A stretch of DNA of 64,000 nt from assembly GCF_036320965.1 (NCBI RefSeq), contig NC_092238.1:21361286-21425285 (forward strand), written 5' to 3'. How positions within the stretch are numbered: position 1 is the stretch's first letter; the number at the start of each line of letters is the position of its first letter. The notes beneath the pieces are model-generated. The model was not told the origin of the DNA and ran no database searches. It worked only from the letters and a program-made list of their open reading frames with translations. The translations under genes were made by a program, and so were the position numbers. The DNA is from Panulirus ornatus. Lineage: Eukaryota > Arthropoda > Malacostraca > Decapoda > Palinuridae. Below, piece by piece: positions 28,248 to 38,552 of the stretch.

Positions 28248-30290
28248 TTTTTTATACTTTGTCGCTGTCTCCCGCGTTTGCGAGGTAGCGCAAGGAAACA
28301 GACGAAAGAAATGGCCCAACCCCCCCCATACACATGTACATACACACGTCCACACACGCAAATATACATACCTACACAGCCTTCCATGGTTTACCCCAGA
28401 CGCTTCACATGCCTTGATTCAATCCACTGACAGCACGTCAACCCCTGTATACCACATCGCTCCAATTCACTCTATTCCTTGCCCTCCTTTCACCCTCCTG
28501 CATGTTCAGGCCCCGATCACACAAAATCCTTTTCACTCCATCTTTCCACCTCCAATTTGGTCTCCCTCTTCTCCTCGTTCCCTCCACCTCCGACACATAT
28601 ATCCTCTTGGTCAATCTTTCCTCACTCATTCTCTCCATGTGCCCAAACCATTTCAAAACACCCTCTTCTGCTCTCTCAACCACGCTCTTTTTATTTCCAC
28701 ACATCTCTCTTACCCTTACGTTACTTACTCGATCAAACCACCTCACACCACACATTGTCCTCAAACATCTCATTTCCAGCACATCCATCCTCCTGCGCAC
28801 AACTCTATCCATAGCCCACGCCTCGCAACCATACAACATTGTTGGAACCACTATTCCCTCAAACATACCCATTTTTGCTTTCCGGGATAATGTTCTCGAC
28901 TTCCACACATTTTTCAAGGCTCCCAAAATTTTCGCCCCCTCCCCCACCCTATGATCCACTTCCGCTTCCATGGTTCCATCCGCTGCCAGATCCACTCCCA
29001 GATATCTAAAACACTTCACTTCCTCCAGCCTCTCACCATTCAAACTCACCTCCCAATTGACTTGACCCTCAACCCTACTGTACCTAATAACCTTGCTCTT
29101 ATTAACATTTACTCTTAACTTTCTTCTTCCACACACTTTACCAAACTCCGTCACCAGCTTCTGCAGTTTCTCACATGAATCCGCCACCAGCGCTGTATCA
29201 TCAGCGAACAACAACTGACTCACTTCCCAAGCTCTCTCATCCCCAACAGACTTCATACTTGCCCCTCTTTCCAAAACTCTTGCATTTACCTCCCTAACAA
29301 CCCCATCCATAAACAAATTAAACAACCATGGAGACATCACACACCCCTGCCGCAAACCTACATTCACTGAGAACCAATCACTTTCCTCTCTTCCTACACG
29401 TACACATGCCTTACATCCTCGATAAAAACTTTTCACTGCTTCTAACAACTTGCCTCCCACACCATATATTCTTAATACCTTCCACAGAGCATCTCTATCA
29501 ACTCTATCATATGCCTTCTCCAGATCCATAAATGCTACATACAAATCCATTTGCTTTTCTAAGTATTTCTCACATACATTCTTCAAAGCAAACACCTGAT
29601 CCACACATCCTCTACCACTTCTGAAACCACACTGCTCTTCCCCAATCTGATGCTCTGTACATGCCTTCACCCTCTCAATCAATACCCTCCCATATAATTT
29701 ACCAGGAATACTCAACAAACTTATACCTCTGTAATTTGAGCACTCACTCTTATCCCCTTTGCCTTTGTACAACGGCACTATGCAAGCATTCCGCCAATCC
29801 TCAGGCACCTCACCATGAGTCATACATACATTAAATAACCTTACCAACCAGTCAACAATACAGTCACCCCCTTTTTTAATAAATTCCACTGCAATACCAT
29901 CCAAACCTGCTGCCTTGCCGGCTTTCATCTTCCGCAAAGCTTTTACTACCTCTTCTCTGTTTACCAAATCATTTTCCCTAACCCTCTCACTTTGCACACC
30001 ACCTCGACCCAAACACCCTATATCTGCCACTCTGTCATCAGACACATTCAACAAACCTTCAAAATACTCATTCCATCTCCTTCTCACATCACCACTACTT
30101 GTTATCACCTCCCCATTTACGCCCTTTACTGAAGTTCCCATTTGCTCCCTTGTCTTACGCACCCTATTTACCTCCTTCCAGAACATCTTTTTATTCTCCC
30201 TAAAATTTACTGATAGTCTCTCACCCCAACTCTCATTTGCCCTTTTTTTCACCTCTTGCACCTTTCTCTTGACCTCCTGTCTCTTTCTTT
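28231..30290 (-). mobile_element. E14: 3' half of an RTE-like copy, intact RT, partner of E15
   Basis: Minus strand with A-type 3' UTR. It stops at the [10 protein letters not shown] block in the linker, exactly where plus-strand E15 stops; the two halves share only the AAAGAAAG at the break. Variants GCLGRGG, NVSDD and WNEYFEGLL are shared with E4. It is best read, together with 30291-31982, as one insertion whose 5' half plus F3 lies inverted. Confidence 0.93.
28438..30261 (-). CDS. RT of E14, uninterrupted
   Basis: 607 residues: linker ([19 protein letters not shown]), [128 protein letters not shown] and [15 protein letters not shown], ending VVYRG. It is the longest clean RT in the window. 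The EN half lies inverted beyond 30708, so it cannot be expressed as one protein from here. Confidence 0.78.
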   Translation of the reverse strand: MQEVKKRANESWGERLSVNFRENKKMFWKEVNRVRKTREQMGTSVKGVNGEVITSSGDVRRRWNEYFEGLLNVSDDRVADIGCLGRGGVQSERVRENDLVNREEVVKALRKMKAGKAAGLDGIAVEFIKKGGDCIVDWLVRLFNVCMTHGEVPEDWRNACIVPLYKGKGDKSECSNYRGISLLSIPGKLYGRVLIERVKACTEHQIGEEQCGFRSGRGCVDQVFALKNVCEKYLEKQMDLYVAFMDLEKAYDRVDRDALWKVLRIYGVGGKLLEAVKSFYRGCKACVRVGREESDWFSVNVGLRQGCVMSPWLFNLFMDGVVREVNARVLERGASMKSVGDERAWEVSQLLFADDTALVADSCEKLQKLVTEFGKVCGRRKLRVNVNKSKVIRYSRVEGQVNWEVSLNGERLEEVKCFRYLGVDLAADGTMEAEVDHRVGEGAKILGALKNVWKSRTLSRKAKMGMFEGIVVPTMLYGCEAWAMDRVVRRRMDVLEMRCLRTMCGVRWFDRVSNVRVREMCGNKKSVVERAEEGVLKWFGHMERMSEERLTKRIYVSEVEGTRRRGRPNWRWKDGVKRILCDRGLNMQEGERRARNRVNWSDVVYRG

Positions 30291-30347
30291 GTCTTTTCTT
30301 TTTTCTTTTCTAAGATATCACGTCCAGGATTGAACTATATATATGTG

Positions 30348-30420
<73 letters not shown>

Positions 30421-30430
30421 ATATATATAA
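30291..30430. repeat. Junction filler and (TA)n between E14 and F3
   Basis: About 45 bases of pyrimidine-rich unique sequence, then a TA/TG array up to the inverted F3. Confidence 0.7.
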
Positions 30431-30624
30431 AAAATGTAGCTTAGACATTGAAGCTTATTGATTCAGTGGTGAAATTGATGAGAACTGCTATTGACGTTTG
30501 TGTGAATAAATTGTACATTTCCTTTTCCATAACCAGAGGTTGAACCATTATGTGACGTTCATTTTTTCATTCATTTCAAGCTAAAAGTTTGTTTTCTAAA
30601 TTGTTTCTTACATTTTTCATATGT
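30431..30624 (-). repeat. F3: inverted F segment
   Basis: Reverse complement of the left two thirds of F2, with the same private variants. It starts inside F at the TCTAAGCTACATTT block and runs to the ATATG edge. It then joins a GT/TA microsatellite and the 5' end of E15, preserving the order F - microsatellite - element 5' end seen at E1 and E4. Confidence 0.78.
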
Positions 30625-30647
30625 ATATATATGTATGTGTGTGTGTG

Positions 30648-30694
<47 letters not shown>

Positions 30695-30706
30695 ATATAT
30701 GTATAT
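30625..30706. repeat. (GT)n/(TA)n microsatellite
   Basis: GT-rich tract, the complement of the CA tracts at 1795-1890 and 9068-9155. Confidence 0.88.
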
Positions 30707-30707
30707 T

Positions 30708-31980
30708 GTCCCTGGGGATAGGGGTGAAAGAATACTTCCCACGTATTCCTCGCGTGTCGTAGAAAGCGACTAGAGGGGACGGGAGCGGGGGGCCGGAAAT
30801 CCTCCCCTCCTTGTATTAACTTTCTAAAATGGGAAACAGAAGAAGGAGTCACGCGGGGAGTGCTCATCCTCCTCGAAGGCTCAGAGTGGGGTGCCTAAAT
30901 GTGTGTGGATGTAACCAAGATGTGAAAAAAAGGAGAGATAGGTAGTATGTTTGAGGAAAGGAACCTGGATGTTTTGGCTCTGAGTGAAACGAAGCTCAAG
31001 GGTAAAGGGGAAGAGTGGTTTGGAAATGTCTGGGGAGTGAAGTCAGGGGTTAGTGAGAGGACAAGAGCAAGGGAAGGAGTAGCAATACTCCTGAAACAGG
31101 AGTTGTGGGAGTATGTCATAGAATGTAAGAAAGTAAATTCTCGATTAATATGGGTAAAATTGAAAGTTGATGGAGAGAGGTGGGTGATTATTGGTGCATA
31201 TGCACCTGGGCATGAGAAGAAAGATCATGAGAGGCAAGTGTTTTGGGAGCAGCTAAATGAGTGTGTTAGCGGTTTTAATGCACGAGACCGGGTTATAGTG
31301 ATGGGTGATTTGAATGCAAAGGTGAGTAATGTGGCAGTTGAGGGAATAATTGGTATGCATGGGGTGTTCAGTGTTGTAAATGGAAATGGTGAAGAGCTTG
31401 TAGATTTATGTGCTGAAAAAGGACTGATGATTGGGAATACCTGGTTTAAAAAGCGAGATATACATAAGTATACTTATGTAAGTAGGAGAGATGGCCAGAG
31501 AGCGTTATTGGATTACGTGTTAATGGACAGGCGTGCGAAAGAGAGACTTTTGGATGTCAATGTGCTGAGAGGTGCAACTGGAGGGATGTCTGATCATTAT
31601 CTTGTGGAGGCTAAGGTGAAGATTAGTATGGGTTTTCAGAAAAGAAGAGTGAATGTTGGGGTGAAGAAGGTGGTGAGAGTAAGTGAGCTTGGGAAGGAGA
31701 CCTGTGTGAGGAAGTATCAGGAGAGACTGTGTACAGAATGGAAAAAGGTGAGAACAATGGAAGTAAGGGGAGTGGGGGAGGAATGGGATGTATTTAGGGA
31801 ATCAGTGATGGATTGCGCAAAAGATGCTTGTGGCATGAGAAGAGTGGGAGGTGGGCTGTTTAGAAAGGGTAGTGAGTGGTGGGATGAAGAAGTAAGAGTA
31901 TTAGTGAAAGAGAAGAGAGAGGCATTTGGACGATTTTTGCAGGGAAAAAATGCAATTGAGTGGGAGAAGTATAAAAGAAA

Positions 31981-31982
<2 letters not shown>
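30708..31982 (+). mobile_element. E15: 5' half of RTE-like LINE (UTR plus endonuclease), plus strand
   Basis: Has the complete element 5' end (GGGATAGGGGTGAAAG) and ORF ATG at 30829. One extra A near 30930 shifts the frame after VKK. It ends at YKRK, directly followed by TA. The private variants KKVVRV, RLCTEWKK and GLFRKGSEWW are shared with E4. Confidence 0.92.
30947..31982 (+). pseudogene. Endonuclease of E15
   Basis: About 345 residues of APE-type endonuclease and linker: [47 protein letters not shown], then the helical linker with [16 protein letters not shown]. The natural N-terminus at 30829 is out of frame by one inserted A. Past 31982 the frame only reads through TA repeats. Confidence 0.8.

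Positions 31983-32074
<92 letters not shown>
31983..32074. repeat. (TA)n array
   Basis: Pure TA, between the broken end of E15 and the inner end of E16; it is not at a normal element 3' end. Confidence 0.9.
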
Positions 32075-32076
<2 letters not shown>

Positions 32077-33106
32077 CATTCTGTACTCAGTCTCTCCTGG
32101 TACTTCCTCACACAAGTCTCCTTCCCAAGCTCACTTACTCTCACCACCCTCTTCACCCCACCATTCTCTCTTTTCTGAAGACCCATACAAATCTTCACCT
32201 TCGCATACACAAGATAATGATCAGACATCCCTCCAGTTGCACCTCTCAGCACATTAACATCCAAAAGTCTCTCTCTCGCGCGCTTGTCAATTAACACGTA
32301 ATCCAATAACGCTCTCTGGCCATCTCTCCTACTTACATACATATACTTATGTATATCTCGCTTTTTAAACCAGGTATTCCCAATCACCAGTCCCTTTTCA
32401 GCACATAAATCTACAAGCTCTTCACCATTTCCATTTACAACACTGAACACCCCATATATACCAATTATTCCCTCAACTGCCACATTATTCACCTTTGCAT
32501 TCAAATCACCCATCACTATAACCCGATCTTGTGCATCAAAACCACTAACACACTCATTCAGCTGCTCCGAAAACACTTGCCTCTCATGATCTTTCTTCTA
32601 ATGCCCAGGTGCATATGCACCAATAATCACCCATCTCTCTCCATCAACTTTCAGTTTTACCCATATTAATCTAGAATTTACTTTCTTACATTCTATCACA
32701 TACTCCCACAACTCCTGTTTCAGGAGTACTGCTACTCCTTCCCTTGCTCTTGTCCTCTCACTAACCGCTGACTTTACTCCCAAGACATTCCCAAACCACT
32801 CTTCCCCTTTACCCTTGAGCTTCGTTTCACTCAGAGCCAAAGCATCCAGATTCCTTTCATCAAACATACTACCTATCTCTCCTTTTTTCACATCTTGGTT
32901 ACATCCACACACATTTAGACACCCCAATCTGAGCCTACAAGGAGGATAACCACTCCCCGCGTGACTCCTTCTTCTGTTTCCCATTTTAGAAAGTTGAAAT
33001 ACAAGGAGGGGAGGATTTCTGGACCCCCCTCTCCCGTCCCCTCTAGTCGCCTTCCACGACACGCGAGGAATGCGTGGGAAGTATTCTTTCACCCCTATTC
33101 CCAGGG
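32075..33106 (-). mobile_element. E16: RTE-like 5' part with complete 5' end, minus strand
   Basis: From the 5' end at 33106 (fused to E17) through the ATG at 32984 and the EN to the LSTEW block at the TA array. A CAT to TAT-type change removes the frame near 32598 (CATGAG to CATTAG), and RRVN is shortened near 32170. EN motifs [19 protein letters not shown] and GGMSDHYLV are present. Confidence 0.9.
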
Positions 33107-34085
33107 AGGGGGCGAAAATCCTGGGAGCCTTGAAGAATGTGTGGAAGTCGAGAACATTATCTCGGAAAGCAAAAATGGGTATGTTTGAAGGAATAGTGGT
33201 TCCAACAATGTTGTTTGGTTGCGAGGCGTGGGCTATGGATAGAGTTGTGCGCAGGAGGGTGGATGTGCTGGAAATGAGATGTTTGAGGACAATGTGTGGT
33301 GTGAGGTGGTTTGATCGAGTAAGTAATGTAAGGGCAAGAGAGATGTGTGGAAATAAAAAGAGCGTGGTTGAGAGAGCAGAAGAGGGTGTTTTGAAATGGT
33401 TTGGGCACATGGAGAGAATGAGTGAGGAAAGATTGACCAAGAGGATATATGTGTCGGAGGTGGAGGGAACGAGGAGAAGTGGGAGACCAAATTGGAGGTG
33501 GAATGACGGAGTGAAAAAGATTTTGTGTGATCGGGGCCTGAACATGCAGGAGGGTGAAAGGAGGGCAAGGAATAGAGTGAATTGGATCGATGTGGTATAC
33601 CGGGGTTGACGTGCTATCAGTGGATTGAATCAGGGCATGTGAAGCGTCTGGGGTAAACCATGGAAAGTTGTGTGGGGCCTGGATGTGGAAAGGGAGCTGT
33701 GGTTTCGGACATTATTGCATGACAGCTAGAGACTGAGTGTGAACGAATGGGGCCTTTGTTGTCTTTTCCTAGTGCTACCTCGCACACATGAGGGGGGAGG
33801 GGGATGGTATTCCATGTGTGGCGAGGTGGCGATGGGAATGAATAAAGGCAGACAGTGTGAATTGTGTGCATGGGTATATATATATGTGCCTGTGTGTGTA
33901 TATATATGTGTACAATGAGATGTATAGGTATGTATATTTGCGTGTGTGGACGTGTATGTATATACATTGTGTATGGGGGTGGGTTGGGCCATTTCTTTCG
34001 TCTGTTTCCTTGCGCTACCTTGCAAACGCGGGAGACAGCGACAAAGCAAAATAAATAAATGTAATATAAATAAATAAATAAATAA

Positions 34086-34090
<5 letters not shown>
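33107..34090 (+). mobile_element. E17: RTE-like 3' part with full B-type 3' UTR
   Basis: Begins in the [13 protein letters not shown] block, fused with no spacer to the 5' terminus of E16 across a GGGA-rich microhomology. The C-terminal frame is open to the stop at 33609. The B-type 3' UTR is complete: first hairpin module near 33775, the ~250-base B-specific block (33675-33925), then the terminal module near 34015. Its tail is (TAAA)n then (TA)n. Confidence 0.9.

Positions 34091-34173
<83 letters not shown>
34091..34173. repeat. (TA)n tail of E17
   Basis: Pure TA array leading into the truncated start of E18. Confidence 0.9.
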
Positions 34174-34176
<3 letters not shown>

Positions 34177-35281
34177 TGCGGCAGGGGTGTGTGATGTCTC
34201 CATGGTTGTTTAATTTGTTTATGGATGGGGTTGTTAGGGAGGTAAATGCAAGAGTTTTGGAAAGAGGGGCAAGTATGAAGTCTGTTGGGGATGAGAGAGC
34301 TTGGGAAGTGAGTCAGTTGTTGTTCGCTGATGATACAGCGCTGGTGGCTGATTCATGTGAGAAACTGCAGAAGCTGGTGACTGAGTTTGGTAAAGTGTGT
34401 GGAAGAAGAAAGTTAAGAGTAAATGTGAATAAGAGCAAGGTTATTAGGTACAGTAGGGTTGAGGGTTAAGTCAATTGGGAGGTGAGTTTGAATGGAGAAA
34501 AACTGGAGGAAGTGAAGTGTTTTAGATATCTGGGAGTGGATCTGGCAGCGGATGGAACCATGGAAGCGGAAGTGGATCATAGGGTGGGGGAGGGGGCGAA
34601 AATTCTGGGGGCCTTGAAGAATGTGTGGAAGTCGAGAACATTATCTCGGAAAGCAAAAATGGGTATGTTTGAAGGAATAGTGGTTCCAACAATGTTGTAT
34701 GGTTGCGAGGCGTGGGCTATAGATAGAGTTGGGCGCAGGAGGATGGATGTGCTGGAAATGAGATGTTTGAGGACAATGTGTGGTGTGAGGTGGTTTGATC
34801 GAGTGAGTAACGTAAGGGTAAGAGAGATGTGTGGAGATAAAAAGAGCGTGGTTGAGAGAGCAGAAGAGGGTGTTTTGAAGTGGTTTGGGCACATGGAGAG
34901 GATGAGTGAGGAAAGATTGACCAAGAGGATATATGTGTCGGAGGTGGAGGGAGCCAGGAGAAGAGGGAGACCAAATTGGAGGTGGAAAGATGGAGTGAAA
35001 AAGATTTTGTGTGATCGGGGCCTGAACATGCAGGAGGGTGAAAGGAGGGCAAGGAATAGAGTGAATTGGAGCGATGTGGTATACCGGGGCTGACGTGCTG
35101 TCAGTGGATTGAATCAAGGCATGTGAAGCGTCTGGGGTAAAGCATGGAAAGCTGTGTAGGTATGTATATTTGCGTGTGTGGACGTATGTATATACATGTG
35201 TATGGGGGGGGTTGGGCCATTTCTTTCGTCTGTTTCCTTGCGCTACCTCGCAAACGCGGGAGACAGCGACAAAGTATAAAA

Positions 35282-35290
<9 letters not shown>
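34174..35290 (+). mobile_element. E18: 5'-truncated RTE-like LINE, A-type
   Basis: Starts inside motif B ([11 protein letters not shown]) and runs to the 3' hairpin and an A run. CAA to TAA near 34468 splits the frame into 34176-34469 (FADDTALVAD) and 34482-35093 ([12 protein letters not shown] to the C-terminus). Confidence 0.92.

Positions 35291-35357
<67 letters not shown>
35291..35357. repeat. (TA)n at centre of a tail-to-tail inverted pair
   Basis: TA array flanked on the left by the plus-strand 3' end of E18 and on the right by the minus-strand 3' end E19, making a long foldback. Confidence 0.9.
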
Positions 35358-35365
<8 letters not shown>

Positions 35366-35438
35366 TATACTTTGTCGCTGTCTCCCGCGTTTGCGAGGTA
35401 GCGCAAGGAAACAGACGAAAGAAATGGCCCAACCCCCC

Positions 35439-35440
<2 letters not shown>
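35358..35440 (-). mobile_element. E19: 83-bp RTE-like 3' terminus only
   Basis: A T run, the terminal hairpin and the start of the 3' UTR up to the C run, then TA. It is an extremely truncated insertion or the remnant of a (TA)n-mediated deletion. Confidence 0.85.

Positions 35441-35500
<60 letters not shown>
35441..35500. repeat. (TA)n tail of E20
   Basis: TA array of 60 bases. Confidence 0.9.
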
Positions 35501-35508
<8 letters not shown>

Positions 35509-37254
35509 TTTTTATACTTTGTCGCTGTCTCCCGCGTTTGCGAGGTAGCGCAAGGAAACAGACGAAAGAAATGGCCCAACCCCCCCCATACACATGTACA
35601 TACACACGTCCACACACGCAAATATACATACCTACACAGCTTTCCATGGTTTACCCCGGACGCTTCACATGCCTTGATTCAATCCACTGACAGCACGTCA
35701 ACCCCTGTATACCACATCGCTCCACTTCACTCTATTCCTTGCCCTCCTTTCACCCTCCTGCATGTTCAGGCCCCGATCACACAAAATCCTTTTCACTCCA
35801 TCTTTCCACCTCCAATTTGGTCTCCCTCTTCTCCTCGTTCCCTCCACCTCCGACACATATATCCTCTTGGTCAATCTTTCCTCACTCATTCTCTCCATGT
35901 GCCCAAACCATTTCAAAACACCCTCTTCTGCTCTCTCAACCACGCTCTTTTTATTTCCACACATCTCTCTTACCCTTACGTTACTTACTCAATCAAACCA
36001 CCTCACACCACACATTGTCCTCAAACATCTCATTTCCAGCACATCCATCCTCCTGCGTACAACTCTATCCATAGCCCACGCCTCGCAACCATACAACATT
36101 GTTGGAACTACTATTCCTTCAAACATACCCATTTTTGCTTTCCGGGATAATGTTCTCGACTTCCACACATTTTTCAAGGCTCCCAAAATTTTCGCCCCCT
36201 CCCCCACCCTATGATCCACTTCCGCTTCCATGGTTCCATCCGCTGACAGATCCACTCCCAGATATCTAAAACACTTCACTTCCTCCAGTTTTTCACCATT
36301 CAAACTCACCTCCCAATTGACTTGACCCTCAACCCTACTGTACCTAATAACCTTGCTCTTATTCACATTTACTCTTAACTTTCTTCTTCCACACACTTTA
36401 CCAAACTCCGTCACCAGCTTCTGCAGTTTCTCACATGAATCCGCCACCAGCGCTGTATCATCAGCGAACAACAACTGACTCACTTCCCAAGCTCTCTCAT
36501 CCCCAACAGACTTCATACTTGCCCCTCTTTCCAAAACTCTTGCATTTACCTCCCTAACAACCCCATCCATAAACAAATTAAACAACCATGGAGACATCAC
36601 ACACCCCTGCCGCAAACCTACATTCACTGAGAACCAATCACTTTCCTCTCTTCCTACACGTACACATGCCTTACATCCTCGATAAAAACTTTTCACTGCT
36701 TCTAACAACTTGCCTCCCACACCATATATTCTTAATACCTTCCACAGAGCATCTCTATCAACTCTATCATATGCCTTCTCCAGATCCATAAATGCTACAT
36801 ACAAATCCATTTGCTTTTCTAAGTATTTCTCACATACATTCTTCAAAGCAAACACCTGATCCACACATCCTCTACCACTTCTGAAACCACACTGCTCTTC
36901 CCCAATCTGATGCTCTGTACATGCCTTGACCCTCTCAATCAATACCCTCCCATATAATTTACCAGGAATACTCAACAAACTTATACCTCTGTAATTTGAG
37001 CACTCACTCTTATCCCCTTTGCCTTTGTACAATGGCACTATGCACGCATTCCGCCAATCCTCAGGCACCTCACCATGAGTCATACATACATTAAATAACC
37101 TTACCAACCAGTCAACAATACAGTCACCCCCTTTTTTAATAAATTCCACTGCAATACCATCCAAATCTGCTGCCTTGCCGGCTTTCATCTTCCGCAAAGC
37201 TTTTACTACCTCTTCTCTGTTTACCAAATCATTTTCCCTAACCCTCTCACTTTG

Positions 37255-37258
<4 letters not shown>
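35501..37258 (-). mobile_element. E20: 5'-truncated RTE-like LINE, A-type, RT nearly intact
   Basis: Minus strand from the 3' hairpin to the GGVQSER block, where it meets TA and then F4. One nonsense change, CGA to TGA near 35988 (WFDRVSN), separates 35989-37257 (RT) from 35698-35964 (C-terminal tail). Confidence 0.93.
35989..37257 (-). pseudogene. RT of E20
   Basis: 422 residues from QSERVREN through motif A, motif B ([15 protein letters not shown]), FADDTALVAD and [12 protein letters not shown] to VRWFD-stop. Only the last ~100 residues are missing. RT catalytic residues are intact. Confidence 0.8.

Positions 37259-37328
<70 letters not shown>
37259..37328. repeat. (TA)n between E20 and F4
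   Basis: TA array at the place where, in E1 and E4, the element 5' part and CA/TA tract lie. Confidence 0.9.
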
Positions 37329-37333
<5 letters not shown>

Positions 37334-37840
37334 AATGTAAGAAATGATTTAGAAAACTGAAACCTCTAGCTGGAAATGAAATGAAAAATGAATGTCACAT
37401 AATGGTTCAACCTCTGGCTATGGAAAAGGGAAATGTATAATTTATTTACACAAACGTCAATAGTAGTTATCATCAATTTAACCACTGTATCATACGGCCT
37501 GGTCCACTTCTTCTCTAATCATGAAACTGGAATATTGGCTTATGATGTTTCTCAATTGTCTTCACTGCACAAAGTACAACCATATCTTGGATACATGAGG
37601 GTAGGGTTGGTCATCCGCCATGATAAAGTCTTGACAGACCAAAAGTTTATCTGGACCTCAATTTTTCCAGTACATTCATAAAAACACCTTTTTGCTTTCC
37701 ATCTCTATCACTTTGAAAAATGCTCCATTTGTTCAGATTTCAATGAAAGAATAAGCTTTAATGTCTAAGCTACATGCTTTCCCAATTTCACTATTTTCTT
37801 GTCAGAGCACCATGTATGACAACTATCACTCCAGTAACAT
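37329..37840 (+). repeat. F4: F segment with ~245-bp extra internal block
   Basis: Matches F1 at 37329-37497 and 37750-37832. Between them are about 245 bases not present in F1-F3, with an open plus-strand frame (37433-37681) containing YMRVGLVIRHDKVLTDQKF. Either this is the ancestral long form or an insertion. Like the other F copies it lies on the 5' side of an RTE-like copy. Confidence 0.65.
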
Positions 37841-37974
37841 ATTCTTATCTAGATAATAACTCTCAGACCACAGCCTCAGCAACAACTTACTGTTAACGAG
37901 CGATCCCGTTTTCTATAATGCTCAAGGCAAACTATATGTATTCTATTATGCTCTGAGTAGAGATTTGGCGAGGT
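37841..37974. other. Low-copy spacer
   Basis: No repeat or frame identified. Confidence 0.4.
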
Positions 37975-38552
37975 GAATGGAAAAAGGTGAGAACAAAGGA
38001 AGTAAGGGGAGTGGGGGAGGAATGGGATGTATTTAGGGAAGCAGTCATGGCTTGCGCAAAAGATGCTTGTGGCATGAGAAGAGTGGGAGGTGGGTTGATT
38101 ACAAAGGGTAGTGAGTGGTGAGATGAAGAAGCAAGATTATTAGTGAAAGAGAAGAGAGAGGCATTTGGACGATTTTTGCAGGGAAAAAATGCAAATGAGT
38201 GGGAGATGTATAAAAGAAAGAGGCAGGAGGTCAAGAGAAAGGTGCAAGAGGTGGAAAAGAGGGCAAACGAGAGTTGGGGTGAGAGAATATCATTAAATTT
38301 TAGGGAGAATAAAAAGATCTTCTGGAAGGAGGTAAATAAAGTGCGTAAGACAAGGGAGCAAATGGGAACTTCAGTGAAGGGGGCTAATGGGGAGGTGATA
38401 ACAAGTAGTGGTGATGTGAGAAGGAGATGGAGTGAGCATTTTGAAGGATTGTTGAATGTGTTTGATGATAGAGTGGCAGATATAGGGTGTTTTGGTCGAG
38501 GTGGTGTGCAAAGTGAGAGGGTTAGGGAAAATGATTTGGTAAACAGAGAAGA
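37975..38552 (+). mobile_element. E21: linker fragment of RTE-like LINE, plus strand
   Basis: From EWKKVRTKEVRG to VNREE. One GGG to TGA-type stop near 38120 (EWWDEE reads EW-stop), then an open frame 38143 to the junction. It is joined head to head to E22 without spacer. Confidence 0.88.
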
